Assembly: GCF_039634365.2 (NCBI RefSeq)
Contig: NZ_CP155079.2
Span: 1,860,001 to 1,924,000 of the forward strand
DNA: 64,000 nucleotides
From: Mucilaginibacter sp. PAMB04168
GTDB lineage: Bacteria > Bacteroidota > Bacteroidia > Sphingobacteriales > Sphingobacteriaceae
Direction: 5' to 3'
Shown here: positions 1 to 8,662 of the stretch, piece after piece
Layout of the letters: every line of letters starts with the position of its first letter
Position numbering within the stretch: the stretch's first letter is position 1
The notes under the pieces: generated by a model
The model's database searches: none
The model's input: the letters and a program-made list of their open reading frames with translations, nothing else
Told to the model about the DNA's origin: nothing
Program-made: the position numbers and the translations under genes

Positions 1-45
1 GTTTCGGCAGCTCCAAGCTGCGAACCTGGCTCGGGCTGCTGTTAA
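1..45 (+). CDS. 3' end of an upstream arsenic-operon gene (partial)
   Basis: The first 14 codons of the window are open in frame 1 and stop with TAA at 43–45, 10 nt before arsC. The visible tail is VSAAPSCEPGSGCC, a Cys-rich C-terminus. Short proteins with Cys-rich tails are common in Bacteroidota ars operons (DUF6428-type proteins next to arsR and arsC, from memory), so this is probably the preceding ars gene. The body lies outside the window, so the identity is inference from position and the Cys tail, which could bind arsenite. Confidence 0.45.
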   Translation, partial: VSAAPSCEPGSGCC

Positions 46-55
46 TTATGGCGTT

Positions 56-478
56 ATGAAGAATATATTAGTACTGTGCACCGGCAACAGTTGCCGCAGC
101 CAGCTGGCAGAAGGGTATTTGAGGCACTTTGCCGGTATTAATGCCCAGGTTTATAGCGCGGGCATTGAAACGCATGGCGTAAACCCTAAAGCCATACAGG
201 TAATGGCCGAGGATGGTATAGCTATATCGCACCACACCTCTAATCATGTGGATGAGTATTTAACTATACCGTTTGATTATGTGATTACTGTTTGTGATAA
301 TGCAAATGAGGCTTGTCCGTTTTTTCCGGGCAATGCGCAGCGGTTTCATTATAACTTCCCTGATCCGGCCAAGGCAACCGGTACGCCTGAGGAGATAATG
401 AATGAGTTTAGGCGGGTGCGGGATATGATTAAAAAGTATGCCGCCAGTTTTGTGAAACAGCATTTAGGCGTGCAGTAA
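56..478 (+). CDS. arsC: Arsenate reductase, low-molecular-weight phosphatase type
   Basis: A 140-residue protein of the low-molecular-weight tyrosine phosphatase fold. The N-terminus carries the CX5R phosphate loop CTGNSCRS (Cys8, Arg14), and residues around FPDPAKATG supply the usual Asp loop. This family reduces arsenate to arsenite in the cytoplasm using thioredoxin or a related thiol donor. It lies 13 nt upstream of the acr3 arsenite exporter, which supports arsenate reduction rather than protein dephosphorylation. The length is typical. The distal redox Cys of the thioredoxin-coupled subtype may correspond to Cys80 or Cys87 in the VCDNANEACPFF stretch; I did not align it. Confidence 0.9.
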   Translation: MKNILVLCTGNSCRSQLAEGYLRHFAGINAQVYSAGIETHGVNPKAIQVMAEDGIAISHHTSNHVDEYLTIPFDYVITVCDNANEACPFFPGNAQRFHYNFPDPAKATGTPEEIMNEFRRVRDMIKKYAASFVKQHLGVQ

Positions 479-491
479 GTAAATATAAAAT

Positions 492-1574
492 ATGCCTGCC
501 AATAATTGTGCCCCCGCTGCTGAAAGAAAGCGCTTAAGCTTTCTGGACCGCTACCTTACCTTGTGGATATTTTTGGCCATGGGTATCGGCATAGCCATCG
601 GATATTTTGTGCCATCGGTAGCCGCAACTGTTAATTCCTACTCCAACGGAACAACCAATATTCCCTTAGCCATAGGTTTAATACTAATGATGTACCCGCC
701 GTTTGCGAAAATGAAACTGGAAAATTTAGGACAGGTGTTTAAAAATACCAAAGTGCTGAGCGCTTCCTTGTTTTTAAACTGGGTTATTGGTCCGGTACTG
801 ATGTTTATACTTGCCGTGGTTTTTTTGCACGACAAGCCTGAATATATGGTGGGCCTTATCATGATTGGGTTTGCCCGTTGCATAGCCATGGTAATGGTAT
901 GGAACGAACTGGCCGGTGGCAGCCGCGAATACGCGGCCGGATTGGTAGCCCTTAACAGCATCTTCCAGGTGTTGCTATACAGCATTTATGCTTACCTGTT
1001 TATCTCAGTTTTGCTACCTTTATTGGGCTTGCATGGTGCCGAAGTGAAGGTAAGCATGAGCGAGATAGCCGGGTCCGTAGGCATTTATCTAGGTATACCC
1101 TTTGCCGCAGGCGTTATAAGCCGTTTTCTGTTTATTAAAGCTAAAGGGCAGGAGTGGTATAATAACAAGTTTATCCCCTTGGTTTCGCCTGTTACTTTAA
1201 TAGCGCTGCTTTTTACCATTATGGTAATGTTTAGCCTCAAAGGGCAGTTAATTGTGCAAATACCGTTTGATGTGGTACGCATTGCCATACCATTGGTAAT
1301 TTACTTTGCCATTATGTTTCTGATAAGCTTTTATATAGGTAAGGTGCTTGGAGCAAACTACGCACAAAATGCGGCTATAGCTTTTACTGCGGCCGGTAAT
1401 AATTTTGAGCTGGCCATTGCCGTTGCTATTGGCGTGTTTGGCATCAACTCCGGCCAGGCTTTTGCCGGGGTGATTGGTCCGCTGGTTGAAGTACCTGCCC
1501 TTATTGCCTTAGTTAATATAGCGTTTTGGCTCCGAAATAAGTATTACAAAGTGGAGATTGGTAATCCGGAGTAG
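492..1574 (+). CDS. acr3: Arsenite efflux permease, ACR3 family
   Basis: A 360-residue inner-membrane protein with about ten hydrophobic segments. The ACR3 signature [19 protein letters not shown] is present, with the conserved Cys at residue 130 that is essential for arsenite transport in characterised members. A second conserved stretch is [18 protein letters not shown] near the C-terminus. It exports arsenite made by the ArsC encoded 13 nt upstream, and the two genes are evidently one operon that ends in the bidirectional hairpin just downstream. Family membership is clear; metalloid specificity follows from the family and the neighbour. Confidence 0.93.
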   Translation: MPANNCAPAAERKRLSFLDRYLTLWIFLAMGIGIAIGYFVPSVAATVNSYSNGTTNIPLAIGLILMMYPPFAKMKLENLGQVFKNTKVLSASLFLNWVIGPVLMFILAVVFLHDKPEYMVGLIMIGFARCIAMVMVWNELAGGSREYAAGLVALNSIFQVLLYSIYAYLFISVLLPLLGLHGAEVKVSMSEIAGSVGIYLGIPFAAGVISRFLFIKAKGQEWYNNKFIPLVSPVTLIALLFTIMVMFSLKGQLIVQIPFDVVRIAIPLVIYFAIMFLISFYIGKVLGANYAQNAAIAFTAAGNNFELAIAVAIGVFGINSGQAFAGVIGPLVEVPALIALVNIAFWLRNKYYKVEIGNPE

Positions 1575-1594
1575 GCCGGTAAAGTTGGCTTAAA

Positions 1595-1632
1595 CAAACA
1601 AGCCCCGTCACTTTAATACCGGGGCTTGTTTG
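1595..1632. terminator. Bidirectional terminator between acr3 and the DinB-like gene
   Basis: A perfect 12-bp inverted repeat (CAAACAAGCCCC at 1595–1606 against 1621–1632), extended by one further G–C pair, encloses a short loop. It lies between two convergent genes, and the AT-rich outer stem gives a U-rich tail in either direction. Confidence 0.8.
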
Positions 1633-1653
1633 GGTATGATGTATTACGAAACA

Positions 1654-2160
1654 TTACCAGCGCTCCCAAAAAGGAGGCGGCGTAATGCCTAACGAGCGCA
1701 GGTAAACATAGCCTTGCCCACGGTGATGAACTTCGTTATCGATAAAATATAATAAGGTCGAAAAGATGGTGCCCTCATATTGGCCAAAGGCTTTGTCCAT
1801 TTCCTGAAAACGGGCTGGTGTAATATGTGGCCAAAGCAAATTTAAACGTACTGTTACCTTGTCCCACTGGTTTAAAATTTCTTCCTTACTCGCCGGAATG
1901 TTACGGGTAATGTGCGAAGAGTTTTCCATTTGAGGCCACTCGCCGGTCGCCGCGCCCTCAATACCACCGCCTGCCAGGTCAATCATTTCCATCACCAGTT
2001 CGGCAAAGGGCCGCATACCGCCTATGGCGTAACTGAACAGCTTGTCCTCTGGGAAGGCCTCTATCATTTTACGGGTAAGCTTGCGGTGGCCTTGCCAGTG
2101 TTCAAGCAATTGCGTTGATGAAATTACGGTGTTACTTTCGGTGATTTGCATGGTTTCCAT
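1654..2160 (-). CDS. DinB-family putative metal-dependent protein
   Basis: A 168-residue helical protein of the DinB/YfiT four-helix-bundle superfamily. His21 and His25 in EHWQGHRKLTR and the His145–His146 pair in DNEVHHRGQGYVYLRSLGI are placed like the metal-binding histidines of this superfamily. Members include thiol S-transferases (BshC/mycothiol related) and uncharacterised DNA-damage-induced proteins, so the substrate cannot be named. The gene stands alone, convergent with acr3, and no promoter is obvious upstream. Confidence 0.8.
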   Translation of the reverse strand: METMQITESNTVISSTQLLEHWQGHRKLTRKMIEAFPEDKLFSYAIGGMRPFAELVMEMIDLAGGGIEGAATGEWPQMENSSHITRNIPASKEEILNQWDKVTVRLNLLWPHITPARFQEMDKAFGQYEGTIFSTLLYFIDNEVHHRGQGYVYLRSLGITPPPFWERW

Positions 2161-2300
2161 AACGTTGTGTGTTTTGATTTATACAAAGAAACCATGAGCC
2201 AGTGACAACCCTATGTCAGCAGGAACAAATGATACAAAAAAATAAAAGTAATAAAGCTCACAAGCTTATATACTGATGCTGTACAAGGCATCAAGTTGCA

Positions 2301-3842
2301 TCAATAACTTATCCCGGTACTGCTTGTTACGGTATATTCTGGCTTGGCACCCATTGCCGATTTTACGTTGGTAAACCTAACCTGTTCAGCGTCGTTAACA
2401 ATAACCTTTGCACGCTCAGGCATTTTGATATTTAGAAAAGTTACATTTTTAAGGCGGTGGGCAGGGTCTTTAAATCCGTTTATATTAATAGCCGGCTCTT
2501 TAGCCGAGGCGGCCAATAAGTCGATATTTTTAAAAACAAAGTTTTCGAAAGTAGGTGGCTCAGGGGCAGCTTCGCCATCGTTATTATAATTTACAGCCGA
2601 AAAAACAGTAATCTGGAGAAGCTGGCAATCGGCAACGGTTACATTTTTTACATAGCCACCCCGCTCTTTAGTGCCTTTAATTTGCATGCCATGTAGTAGG
2701 GCACCAGCCTTACAATCCTGTACCAGCACATCGCTTACCCCGCCCGACATTTCGCTGCCTATTGAAATGCCGTGACCTCGCTTAAAATCGCAGTCTGTGA
2801 TGCGAACATTTTTGGTAGGCTTGCCAACCCAAAAACCTTCCGGATTTTTGCCCGATTTTATAGCGATACAATCATCTCCCGTATCAAACGTACAGTTAAA
2901 TATGTAAGAATCAGTAGAAGAGTCGGGATCTATACCATCACCGTTTCGAATTTTAAAAGTAACAATATTTAACCCCTCACAAGTTATGTTATCACTATAA
3001 ATGTAATGTATGGTCCAGCTGGGCGGTTCTGTTATGGTTAATCCCGATAAGCTTACATTTTGGCAGTTCATTAAACAAATAAGCCTGCCCCGGCTGCGCA
3101 TACCACTTGCTTTGATCATAGCTTCGCCCAGGGGCCGCCCACCGCCTGAGATGGTCCCGCCGCCGGTTATGCGCAAATTTTTAACGTTGTACGTGCCGTT
3201 GCGGTTAAGTGTGCCTGCGTTTAGCAAACTGGCGTACGTTTTCATCTCCCAGCCTTCAAAACGGTTGGGGATCATAGGCAGGTAGTCTTCAACTGCCACC
3301 GATCCTTTTAACGTGCCTCCTGTTTCAATGAACAATGTCATATCACTTTTCAAAAAGAGAGCGCCCGAAACAAAGGTGCCTTTGGGTATATACACCGTTC
3401 CGCCTTTAGTGCATGCATTAATGGCTGCCTGTATGGCTCTGGTGTTTGCATTAGCCGAGTCACTTTTAGCGCCATAGTCCAGTATGTTATAGATTTTTCC
3501 TTTAGAGGCAGTTTTAAACTTAATTGTGTTGGAGGCCAGACCTTTGTCTTGTTTTATTTTAATAGTTACGCTATATAATGATGCAGGCAATAAATTGCTT
3601 ACCGTATAATTTGTTTTGCTGGTAGAGCCGTTTATTTTGCCGTTTACTAAAACCTCGTAAACAGTAGTACTATTTCCGTATTGTTTATCCCATAATAGGC
3701 TAACTGAGTTGTCGGTTAAAGTAGCCGGAGCTATTATTAAGTTGTAGTGATGTGCAGCTGCAGCCTGTAGGAGAAAAGATTGCAAGGCAAGCGCAACTAC
3801 TACAAGCGCGAAGTGAACGGTTTTAGAAAATAACTTCTTCAT
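2301..3842 (-). CDS. Secreted glycoside hydrolase family 28 (polygalacturonase-like) with N-terminal FN3 domain
   Basis: A 513-residue exported enzyme. Residues 1–30 form a signal peptide, 35–112 look like a fibronectin type III domain, and from about 118 (YNILDYGAKSD) a right-handed beta-helix begins. GH28 catalytic elements are present: NGDGIDPDSS (about 300–309, acid Asp), DTGDDCIAIKSG (320–331, Asp pair), RGHGISIGSE (355–364) and a QIKG Lys (389) in the place of the RIK motif. The family hydrolyses galacturonan or related linkages in pectin, and export suggests action in the periplasm or at the surface. It is not in an obvious polysaccharide utilisation locus: no SusC/SusD pair adjoins it. 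Exo or endo specificity cannot be read from sequence. Confidence 0.9.
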   Translation of the reverse strand: MKKLFSKTVHFALVVVALALQSFLLQAAAAHHYNLIIAPATLTDNSVSLLWDKQYGNSTTVYEVLVNGKINGSTSKTNYTVSNLLPASLYSVTIKIKQDKGLASNTIKFKTASKGKIYNILDYGAKSDSANANTRAIQAAINACTKGGTVYIPKGTFVSGALFLKSDMTLFIETGGTLKGSVAVEDYLPMIPNRFEGWEMKTYASLLNAGTLNRNGTYNVKNLRITGGGTISGGGRPLGEAMIKASGMRSRGRLICLMNCQNVSLSGLTITEPPSWTIHYIYSDNITCEGLNIVTFKIRNGDGIDPDSSTDSYIFNCTFDTGDDCIAIKSGKNPEGFWVGKPTKNVRITDCDFKRGHGISIGSEMSGGVSDVLVQDCKAGALLHGMQIKGTKERGGYVKNVTVADCQLLQITVFSAVNYNNDGEAAPEPPTFENFVFKNIDLLAASAKEPAININGFKDPAHRLKNVTFLNIKMPERAKVIVNDAEQVRFTNVKSAMGAKPEYTVTSSTGISY

Positions 3843-4055
3843 TTATAATTGTTATAGGCATCACAGAGTAGCGTATCGTCGTTTCTTGATGAGGGTTTTG
3901 CTTGCTACAACGGGCGTGTTAAAACTATAAAAGAATTTAGAAAACTACTATAGGGTGCTGTCCTGTGTTGGTAATGATGGAAGCAGGCTGGAGAGAGATT
4001 GGGCCTATAACTTGGACATATACTTAAATCATGATATATAAGCACGTTTATAGCA

Positions 4056-4083
4056 AAAGCCCGATATGATAATACCAGGCTTT
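4056..4083 (-). terminator. Weak hairpin downstream of the DUF4153 gene
   Basis: A 6-bp stem (AAAGCC/GGCTTT) with a 16-nt loop, 41 nt beyond the DUF4153 stop codon on the minus strand, followed by only a short U stretch. The rest of 3843–4123 shows nothing coding; it should hold the GH28 promoter. Confidence 0.35.
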
Positions 4084-4123
4084 AGGTGATGAGGGTAATT
4101 AATAATTTTAAAACACGCTCGTA

Positions 4124-5368
4124 CTACTTAAACCCAAATATCAGCGGAAATAGAAAGGTGACAATAATTGTCCAGACGAAGTACACAGGCAAGTACAAGG
4201 CAATAGCTTTTCCAACTTCTGTAATTTCAGCTTTCTTAATAAGTACCTGGAACAGCTGCCCGGTTACAAAAAACAGGTTAAGTAATATCAGCACGTTACT
4301 ACCCAAAACAGCGGTTCTGTTGGGTGTAAAACCCCATTCGGCAATACGGAACAAGATGGCAGAAAGGGCAATGCCATTGAGTACAATGGTAACAACCGAC
4401 AGGAGGAATAGAATCCAGGTTTCTGCGCGATGTTGAGTTGCTTTAGAACTTTCGGCGATGGAGAAGAAAATTATGGCCATTACACCAATTAATAACGCAT
4501 TAAAGACCATCAAAAAATCTCGGTCGTTGTAAGGGTCTTTGCCTGAGTACACGACAGCTACCAGGTAAACCACCAGCATTACCAAAACCAACGGACTGAA
4601 TATTTTAGCAATAACCGGCGAAACCTTACCCACTAATTGCGGATTGGCTTGCGTAAGATAGGTGCCTACAATGGGTGCGGCGGCCAGACCGAATATGACA
4701 ACATTTTTAAAATAAAAATCGGCTATGTTAAAACCGATGAGCGAGAATAACCCAATGGTTACACCGGTCATGATTACGCCTGCTATCAGGATCAGAGTTG
4801 TGATCACCACTAGGTCGCCGTTATATTTTAAATAACCAAGCCTTTTAGCGTTGTTATTACCTGGCCCATTAATAAACGCAAAACCCAATACCGACCACAA
4901 GAATAACGGTAAATGAATGCACGACAAAATTAAGGTATCGCTCTTTTTAGCATCAGGTAGGGCGTTGATGAAAATTAAGCCGGCAAGGGTTGCTATAACT
5001 GTAATGGCGATTTTTTGAACCGGCAGTTTATTCTTCCAACCAAAGTAAACCGATAGAAGCGGAAAAATAACGAATCCCAAGTTCCTGGAATAAAAGAACT
5101 CCTCATTTAGCGAAAAAAAAGCCGGCAGCTTTGCAATTAAACCTGCTACCAGCGAAGCAACTATCACAAAAAACAGTTCCTCTCCTGTGCCCCAGTTTAT
5201 GTCATCGCGCTCGTAATTCAATCGCTCATTCCAAAACTCGGCTATGATATTGCCCTTAAGCTCGGGATACAAAGCGTTAAATTCCCGCTTGTAAGAGGCT
5301 TTGTTAGTTCTATACAACTTTTCAAGCTGCAAGGGTGAGTTTAAATGAGCTAATATTTCTTCTTTCAT
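4124..5368 (-). CDS. DUF4153 domain-containing multi-pass membrane protein
   Basis: A 414-residue protein with a soluble N-terminus of about 65 residues (LNSPLQLEKLYRTNKASYKREFNALYPEL) followed by ten or more hydrophobic segments. The N-terminal pattern and the hydrophobic core resemble DUF4153, a Bacteroidota family without a known function that I recall is often placed next to small KefB-like proteins and a PadR or winged-helix regulator. Here it follows the KefB-like gene by 41 nt on the same strand, so the two are probably one transcript from the operator-embedded promoter near 5803–5834. I see no catalytic motif. Confidence 0.75.
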   Translation of the reverse strand: MKEEILAHLNSPLQLEKLYRTNKASYKREFNALYPELKGNIIAEFWNERLNYERDDINWGTGEELFFVIVASLVAGLIAKLPAFFSLNEEFFYSRNLGFVIFPLLSVYFGWKNKLPVQKIAITVIATLAGLIFINALPDAKKSDTLILSCIHLPLFLWSVLGFAFINGPGNNNAKRLGYLKYNGDLVVITTLILIAGVIMTGVTIGLFSLIGFNIADFYFKNVVIFGLAAAPIVGTYLTQANPQLVGKVSPVIAKIFSPLVLVMLVVYLVAVVYSGKDPYNDRDFLMVFNALLIGVMAIIFFSIAESSKATQHRAETWILFLLSVVTIVLNGIALSAILFRIAEWGFTPNRTAVLGSNVLILLNLFFVTGQLFQVLIKKAEITEVGKAIALYLPVYFVWTIIVTFLFPLIFGFK

Positions 5369-5409
5369 GGCTTTATGGTTTTGCGAAATCTAGTAGTTAG
5401 TGAAAAAGA

Positions 5410-5748
5410 TTAATTCCAAAGCGTGCCGTTTAAGCCTAAAACGGTGCCAATCCATAATGCAAAAACGTATCCGAGTATACTTAGCATGATAGCTAATGCG
5501 GCTTTCCAACCACCTTGATAACGCAGTTTATCCATAAAAAAAGAAAATGCACCGCCCGCTGCACCAGCTACAGGCACCATAATTAATGGTTTAATCATCC
5601 ATAGCTTGCCCCATGCCGGTTCAGTGTGTTTAACACCGAGCAGAAAAACACTGATTAGTACTAATGCTATTGCTGCGCCAATTAACATGCGTTTACCTAA
5701 TGAAGCGGGTTGAGTTGGTTGTGTTGTGAGATTGTTTGTGATTGTCAT
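5410..5748 (-). CDS. Small KefB-like membrane protein, first gene of a two-gene operon
   Basis: A 112-residue protein with a polar N-terminal tail and three predicted membrane segments (about 20–40, 52–72 and 85–105). Proteins like this in Sphingobacteriaceae are often labelled 'potassium transporter KefB', but it lacks the length and the Rossmann/TrkA-N domain of real KefB, so that name should not be read as function. It starts about 50 nt downstream of a well-formed TTTG-N20-TAACTTTG promoter embedded in a perfect inverted repeat, implying tight repression. It is followed by DUF4153 on the same strand. Confidence 0.7.
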   Translation of the reverse strand: MTITNNLTTQPTQPASLGKRMLIGAAIALVLISVFLLGVKHTEPAWGKLWMIKPLIMVPVAGAAGGAFSFFMDKLRYQGGWKAALAIMLSILGYVFALWIGTVLGLNGTLWN

Positions 5749-5792
5749 GATGATAAATTAAGCTATTACCAGCGGTTTTAATATTAAAAGTT

Positions 5793-5835
5793 CTTTGATA
5801 TACAAAGTTAATAAAAAGTACTTTGTATATCAAAG
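5793..5835. promoter_or_regulatory. Tandem operator: perfect 16-bp inverted repeat
   Basis: CTTTGATATACAAAG at 5793–5807 is exactly inverted as CTTTGTATATCAAAG at 5821–5835, and one more base pair (5808/5820) extends it to 16 bp with an 11-nt spacer. Each arm is itself a CTTTG-N5-CAAAG dyad, so the element looks like two dimer-binding sites. They overlap the −33 and −7 boxes of the minus-strand promoter, as expected for a repressor operator. The regulator is not encoded next to it in this window. The remaining 5836–6069 holds no gene I can support. Confidence 0.75.
5803..5834 (-). promoter_or_regulatory. Bacteroidota-type promoter of the KefB-like/DUF4153 operon
   Basis: On the minus strand TTTG (5834–5831) is followed after 20 nt by TAACTTTG (5810–5803), matching the TTTG/TAnnTTTG consensus of the Bacteroidota primary sigma factor. 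The predicted start near 5797 gives a leader of about 50 nt. Confidence 0.65.
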
Positions 5836-6069
5836 TGAAAACTGAAAAATTATTTTAGTAGAGTTTTATGCCTTAACGGCCAGGATATACTTTACAAATC
5901 CTCACATTAGGCTCAATGTTTTCCATTACGCGCCATGATTTTGATGACCTGGACCGGTTAGCATATCGACGAAAAACTCATCATAGGGATGGATTCATAT
6001 TAAGTTTAAAGCGTATAATTGCACCATTACGACGTATTTGTTATATTCAACAAACTTTAATTGCCGCTA

Positions 6070-7938
6070 ATGTCTTTATCCTCTCATCCGAAGCCCACTT
6101 TTCGATATGACATTAACGCTCTGCGATGCCTTGCCATAGTAGGCGTTCTTCTTTTTCACTTTAAGGTTCCTGCAATAACCGGAGGGTTCTCTGGCGTTGA
6201 CGTATTCTTTGTAATCTCCGGTTATTTAATGACCCGGATTATAGTTAATGAGCTAAAAGGCAATAGGTTTAGTTTATTACGTTTCTACCATAAAAGAGCA
6301 ATACGAATTATTCCTGCATTGTTGGGCTTAATAGCATCACTGGTCGTAATATGCTTCTTTATTTATTTTCCCGACGATTATAAAAGCTTTTTGAGCTATG
6401 CCGTATCGGCCATATTGTTTGTGTCCAACTTTTTGTTATACAGCAAGATGGATTATTTTGCACCCGCATCAGATACCAACATTCTGCTGCACACGTGGTC
6501 TTTGTCGGTCGAATGGCAATTCTATTTAATTTATCCTATTGCGCTTATATTTTTTAACAAATACTTTAGGCACAAGATACGCGCTCTTGCCATTTTAGCG
6601 GCATGTACAGCGCTGGTATATGTATGTTGTGTAGGGCTAAATCATTTCCGGCCATCGGCTTCGTTCTATTTGTTTCCAGCAAGGGCATGGGAGATGTTAG
6701 CAGGCGGCGTAGCGTATTACCTGGAAGCAAAACTCAGAACCTTTGGTAAGCGAAAGCTACTGGCTGGCATCGGTTATTTTATTATACTGCTGTGCTACTT
6801 CTTTTTTCATGATAAATTAGCCTGGCCCGGGCCATTCACTATTGTACCGGTTGCAGCTACTGTGCTGGTTATTGCTGCCAACGCGAATGATATTTCTGTA
6901 TTAAGAGCCGGACCTGTTCAGTGGCTGGGTAAGATATCATACTCCCTTTATTTATGGCACTGGCCCGTATATGTAATAGCACAATACCGTGGGGTGCCTA
7001 TTACCTTTGCCACCATACTTGTGATGATTGCGCTATCATTAGTTTTGGGGTTTATTTCCTACCTGCTTATCGAATCCAGAAACATAAAACGGGGATTTAT
7101 TGTGTATACGGCCCTTGGCGCTTTAGCTGTAGTAACCCTTATTTTGCCAAAGTACGAGTTCAATGCACGCATGTTTAAGCCCGAGTCTTTAAAATTGTCC
7201 AGCTATTCACAGCACTATTTTGGCACACCGGATGCGAGTGAGCAGTTTAACAAGTGCTTTGTAAAAACATCTTATACCATTAAAGATTTTGATCAGGAGG
7301 AATGTTTATCAATACTTCCCGGCCGAGAAAATGTTTTGTTAATTGGCGACAGCCACGCTGCTCATTTTTCATCAGCATTAAAAAAAGCTTTTGCAGGTTT
7401 AAATATACATTTGTGTGAAGTAGCTGCCAGCGGTTGCTCGCCGGTAATACGACCTAATGGCGCCCCGCGCTGCAGCGAAATAATGTCTTTCGTTTACCGC
7501 GACTTTATTAAAGAACATGCGAAAGAATTGTCTGCCGTTATTATAACGGCAGACTGGTCAAAAAAAGGTGAGCCTAAAGAGATTGTAGCCGATGTTAATA
7601 GTACCATAGCCTATCTTAAAAAGTATCATTTAAAGGCAATCGTACTCGGTCAAACTAAAAATTATATCATCCCATATCCAACTATTGCTGCCCAGGAGTC
7701 GGAGTCGGGGAGGGATTTAAGTCAGAACTTTGTTGACCGCTCCACTGTATCTGTAAATACTTTCCTTCGGGATAATCTAGGTCAATTGTACTTGGATATT
7801 TTTGATGCAGACCATTATCCTAAGATAAATGCCCGTAAAATGCCTTACATGTTTGATGCAGGACACTTTACAACCTATGGTGCCGAAGAGGAAGTAAAGC
7901 AAATACTTCCGGCTTTAATCAAACATAAGGTTTTGTGA
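6070..7938 (+). CDS. O-acyltransferase (acyltransferase 3) fused to a C-terminal SGNH domain
   Basis: A 622-residue protein beginning at the ATG at 6070; an in-frame TTG 9 nt upstream is less likely. Residues 1–350 form a ten-helix acyltransferase-3 membrane domain with RYDINALRCLAIVGVLLFHF (the family's H-containing first helix) and the GVDVFFVISGYLMTR motif. From about 375 a SGNH domain follows, with the GDSHAAHF nucleophile block (Ser around residue 427) and a late DAGHFTTYGAEE block carrying the Asp/His pair. OafA-type proteins move acetyl groups across the inner membrane onto O-antigen, exopolysaccharide or peptidoglycan. No glycan cluster is nearby, so the acceptor is unknown. Confidence 0.9.
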   Translation: MSLSSHPKPTFRYDINALRCLAIVGVLLFHFKVPAITGGFSGVDVFFVISGYLMTRIIVNELKGNRFSLLRFYHKRAIRIIPALLGLIASLVVICFFIYFPDDYKSFLSYAVSAILFVSNFLLYSKMDYFAPASDTNILLHTWSLSVEWQFYLIYPIALIFFNKYFRHKIRALAILAACTALVYVCCVGLNHFRPSASFYLFPARAWEMLAGGVAYYLEAKLRTFGKRKLLAGIGYFIILLCYFFFHDKLAWPGPFTIVPVAATVLVIAANANDISVLRAGPVQWLGKISYSLYLWHWPVYVIAQYRGVPITFATILVMIALSLVLGFISYLLIESRNIKRGFIVYTALGALAVVTLILPKYEFNARMFKPESLKLSSYSQHYFGTPDASEQFNKCFVKTSYTIKDFDQEECLSILPGRENVLLIGDSHAAHFSSALKKAFAGLNIHLCEVAASGCSPVIRPNGAPRCSEIMSFVYRDFIKEHAKELSAVIITADWSKKGEPKEIVADVNSTIAYLKKYHLKAIVLGQTKNYIIPYPTIAAQESESGRDLSQNFVDRSTVSVNTFLRDNLGQLYLDIFDADHYPKINARKMPYMFDAGHFTTYGAEEEVKQILPALIKHKVL

Positions 7939-8004
7939 CACGCTCGCCCTCACACAGCAGGATGCAGCGTGCCTTGTGTATACAGATTTAAAACATTATA
8001 GCAC

Positions 8005-8562
8005 ATGATCAAGAATTTATCACCAGAACAGATGGAAGAACTCCTGAGTACGCTAAAAGCTAGGTTCGAGAAAAATATGAACCGGCACGGAGGCATGGAA
8101 TGGGCTAAAATAGAAGCTAAGCTGCAAGCTGATCAGAATAAGTTGTGGTCGCTCAATGAAATGGAGGCAACCGGCGGTGAGCCAGATGTGGTTGGTTTTG
8201 ACGACAAGACCGGCGAATTTATCTTTTTTGATTGTTCAGCTGAAAGTCCGAAAGGCCGCAGAAGTATTTGTTACGACCACGACGCACTGGAAGCCAGAAA
8301 GGAAAATAAACCACAAAACAGTGCTTTAAAAATGGCAGCAGATATGGGTATCCGCATTTTAGCAGAAGAGGAATACCGGAAGTTGCAGACTCTTGGAAAC
8401 TTTGATACTAAGACATCAAGTTGGATTCAAACACCGGCCGAGATCAGAAGACTGGGTGGGGCCATCTTTGCCGATCGCCGTTACAACACCATTTTTATAT
8501 ACCACAACGGTGCCGAATCATATTACGCTGCGAGGGCTTTTCGGGGAGCGCTAAGAGTGTAA
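8005..8562 (+). CDS. DUF4256 domain-containing protein
   Basis: A 185-residue soluble protein without a signal peptide. The run RRSICYDHDALEARKENKP and the start LSTLKARFEKNMNRHGG match DUF4256 as I recall it (the YkgG/DUF4256 type of about 185 residues, found widely in bacteria and also in some fungi). The function is unknown. It stands alone downstream of the acyltransferase with a 66-nt gap and ends before a good terminator, so it may be read from its own promoter. Conserved Cys and His residues (FDCSAESPKGRRSICYDH) could be catalytic or bind metal, which is speculation. Confidence 0.8.
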   Translation: MIKNLSPEQMEELLSTLKARFEKNMNRHGGMEWAKIEAKLQADQNKLWSLNEMEATGGEPDVVGFDDKTGEFIFFDCSAESPKGRRSICYDHDALEARKENKPQNSALKMAADMGIRILAEEEYRKLQTLGNFDTKTSSWIQTPAEIRRLGGAIFADRRYNTIFIYHNGAESYYAARAFRGALRV

Positions 8563-8584
8563 ATGCTTGCCGTATTACAAAAAC

Positions 8585-8636
8585 TAGTATGGGCAGTATA
8601 CGAGTCTTTTATAAACCCCGCCCATACTAATTTTTT
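8585..8636 (+). terminator. Intrinsic terminator after the DUF4256 gene
   Basis: A 10-bp perfect stem (TAGTATGGGC at 8585–8594 with GCCCATACTA at 8620–8629) with a 25-nt loop, followed by six T residues. It lies between convergent genes. Confidence 0.7.
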
Positions 8637-8662
8637 GTTTACGAAAGCTGCACAATACCCAC

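Noticed and set aside
5916..6110. Short plus-strand frame in the KefB-like/acyltransferase gap
   Set aside because: No start context or protein-like composition, and it overlaps the real acyltransferase start in another frame.
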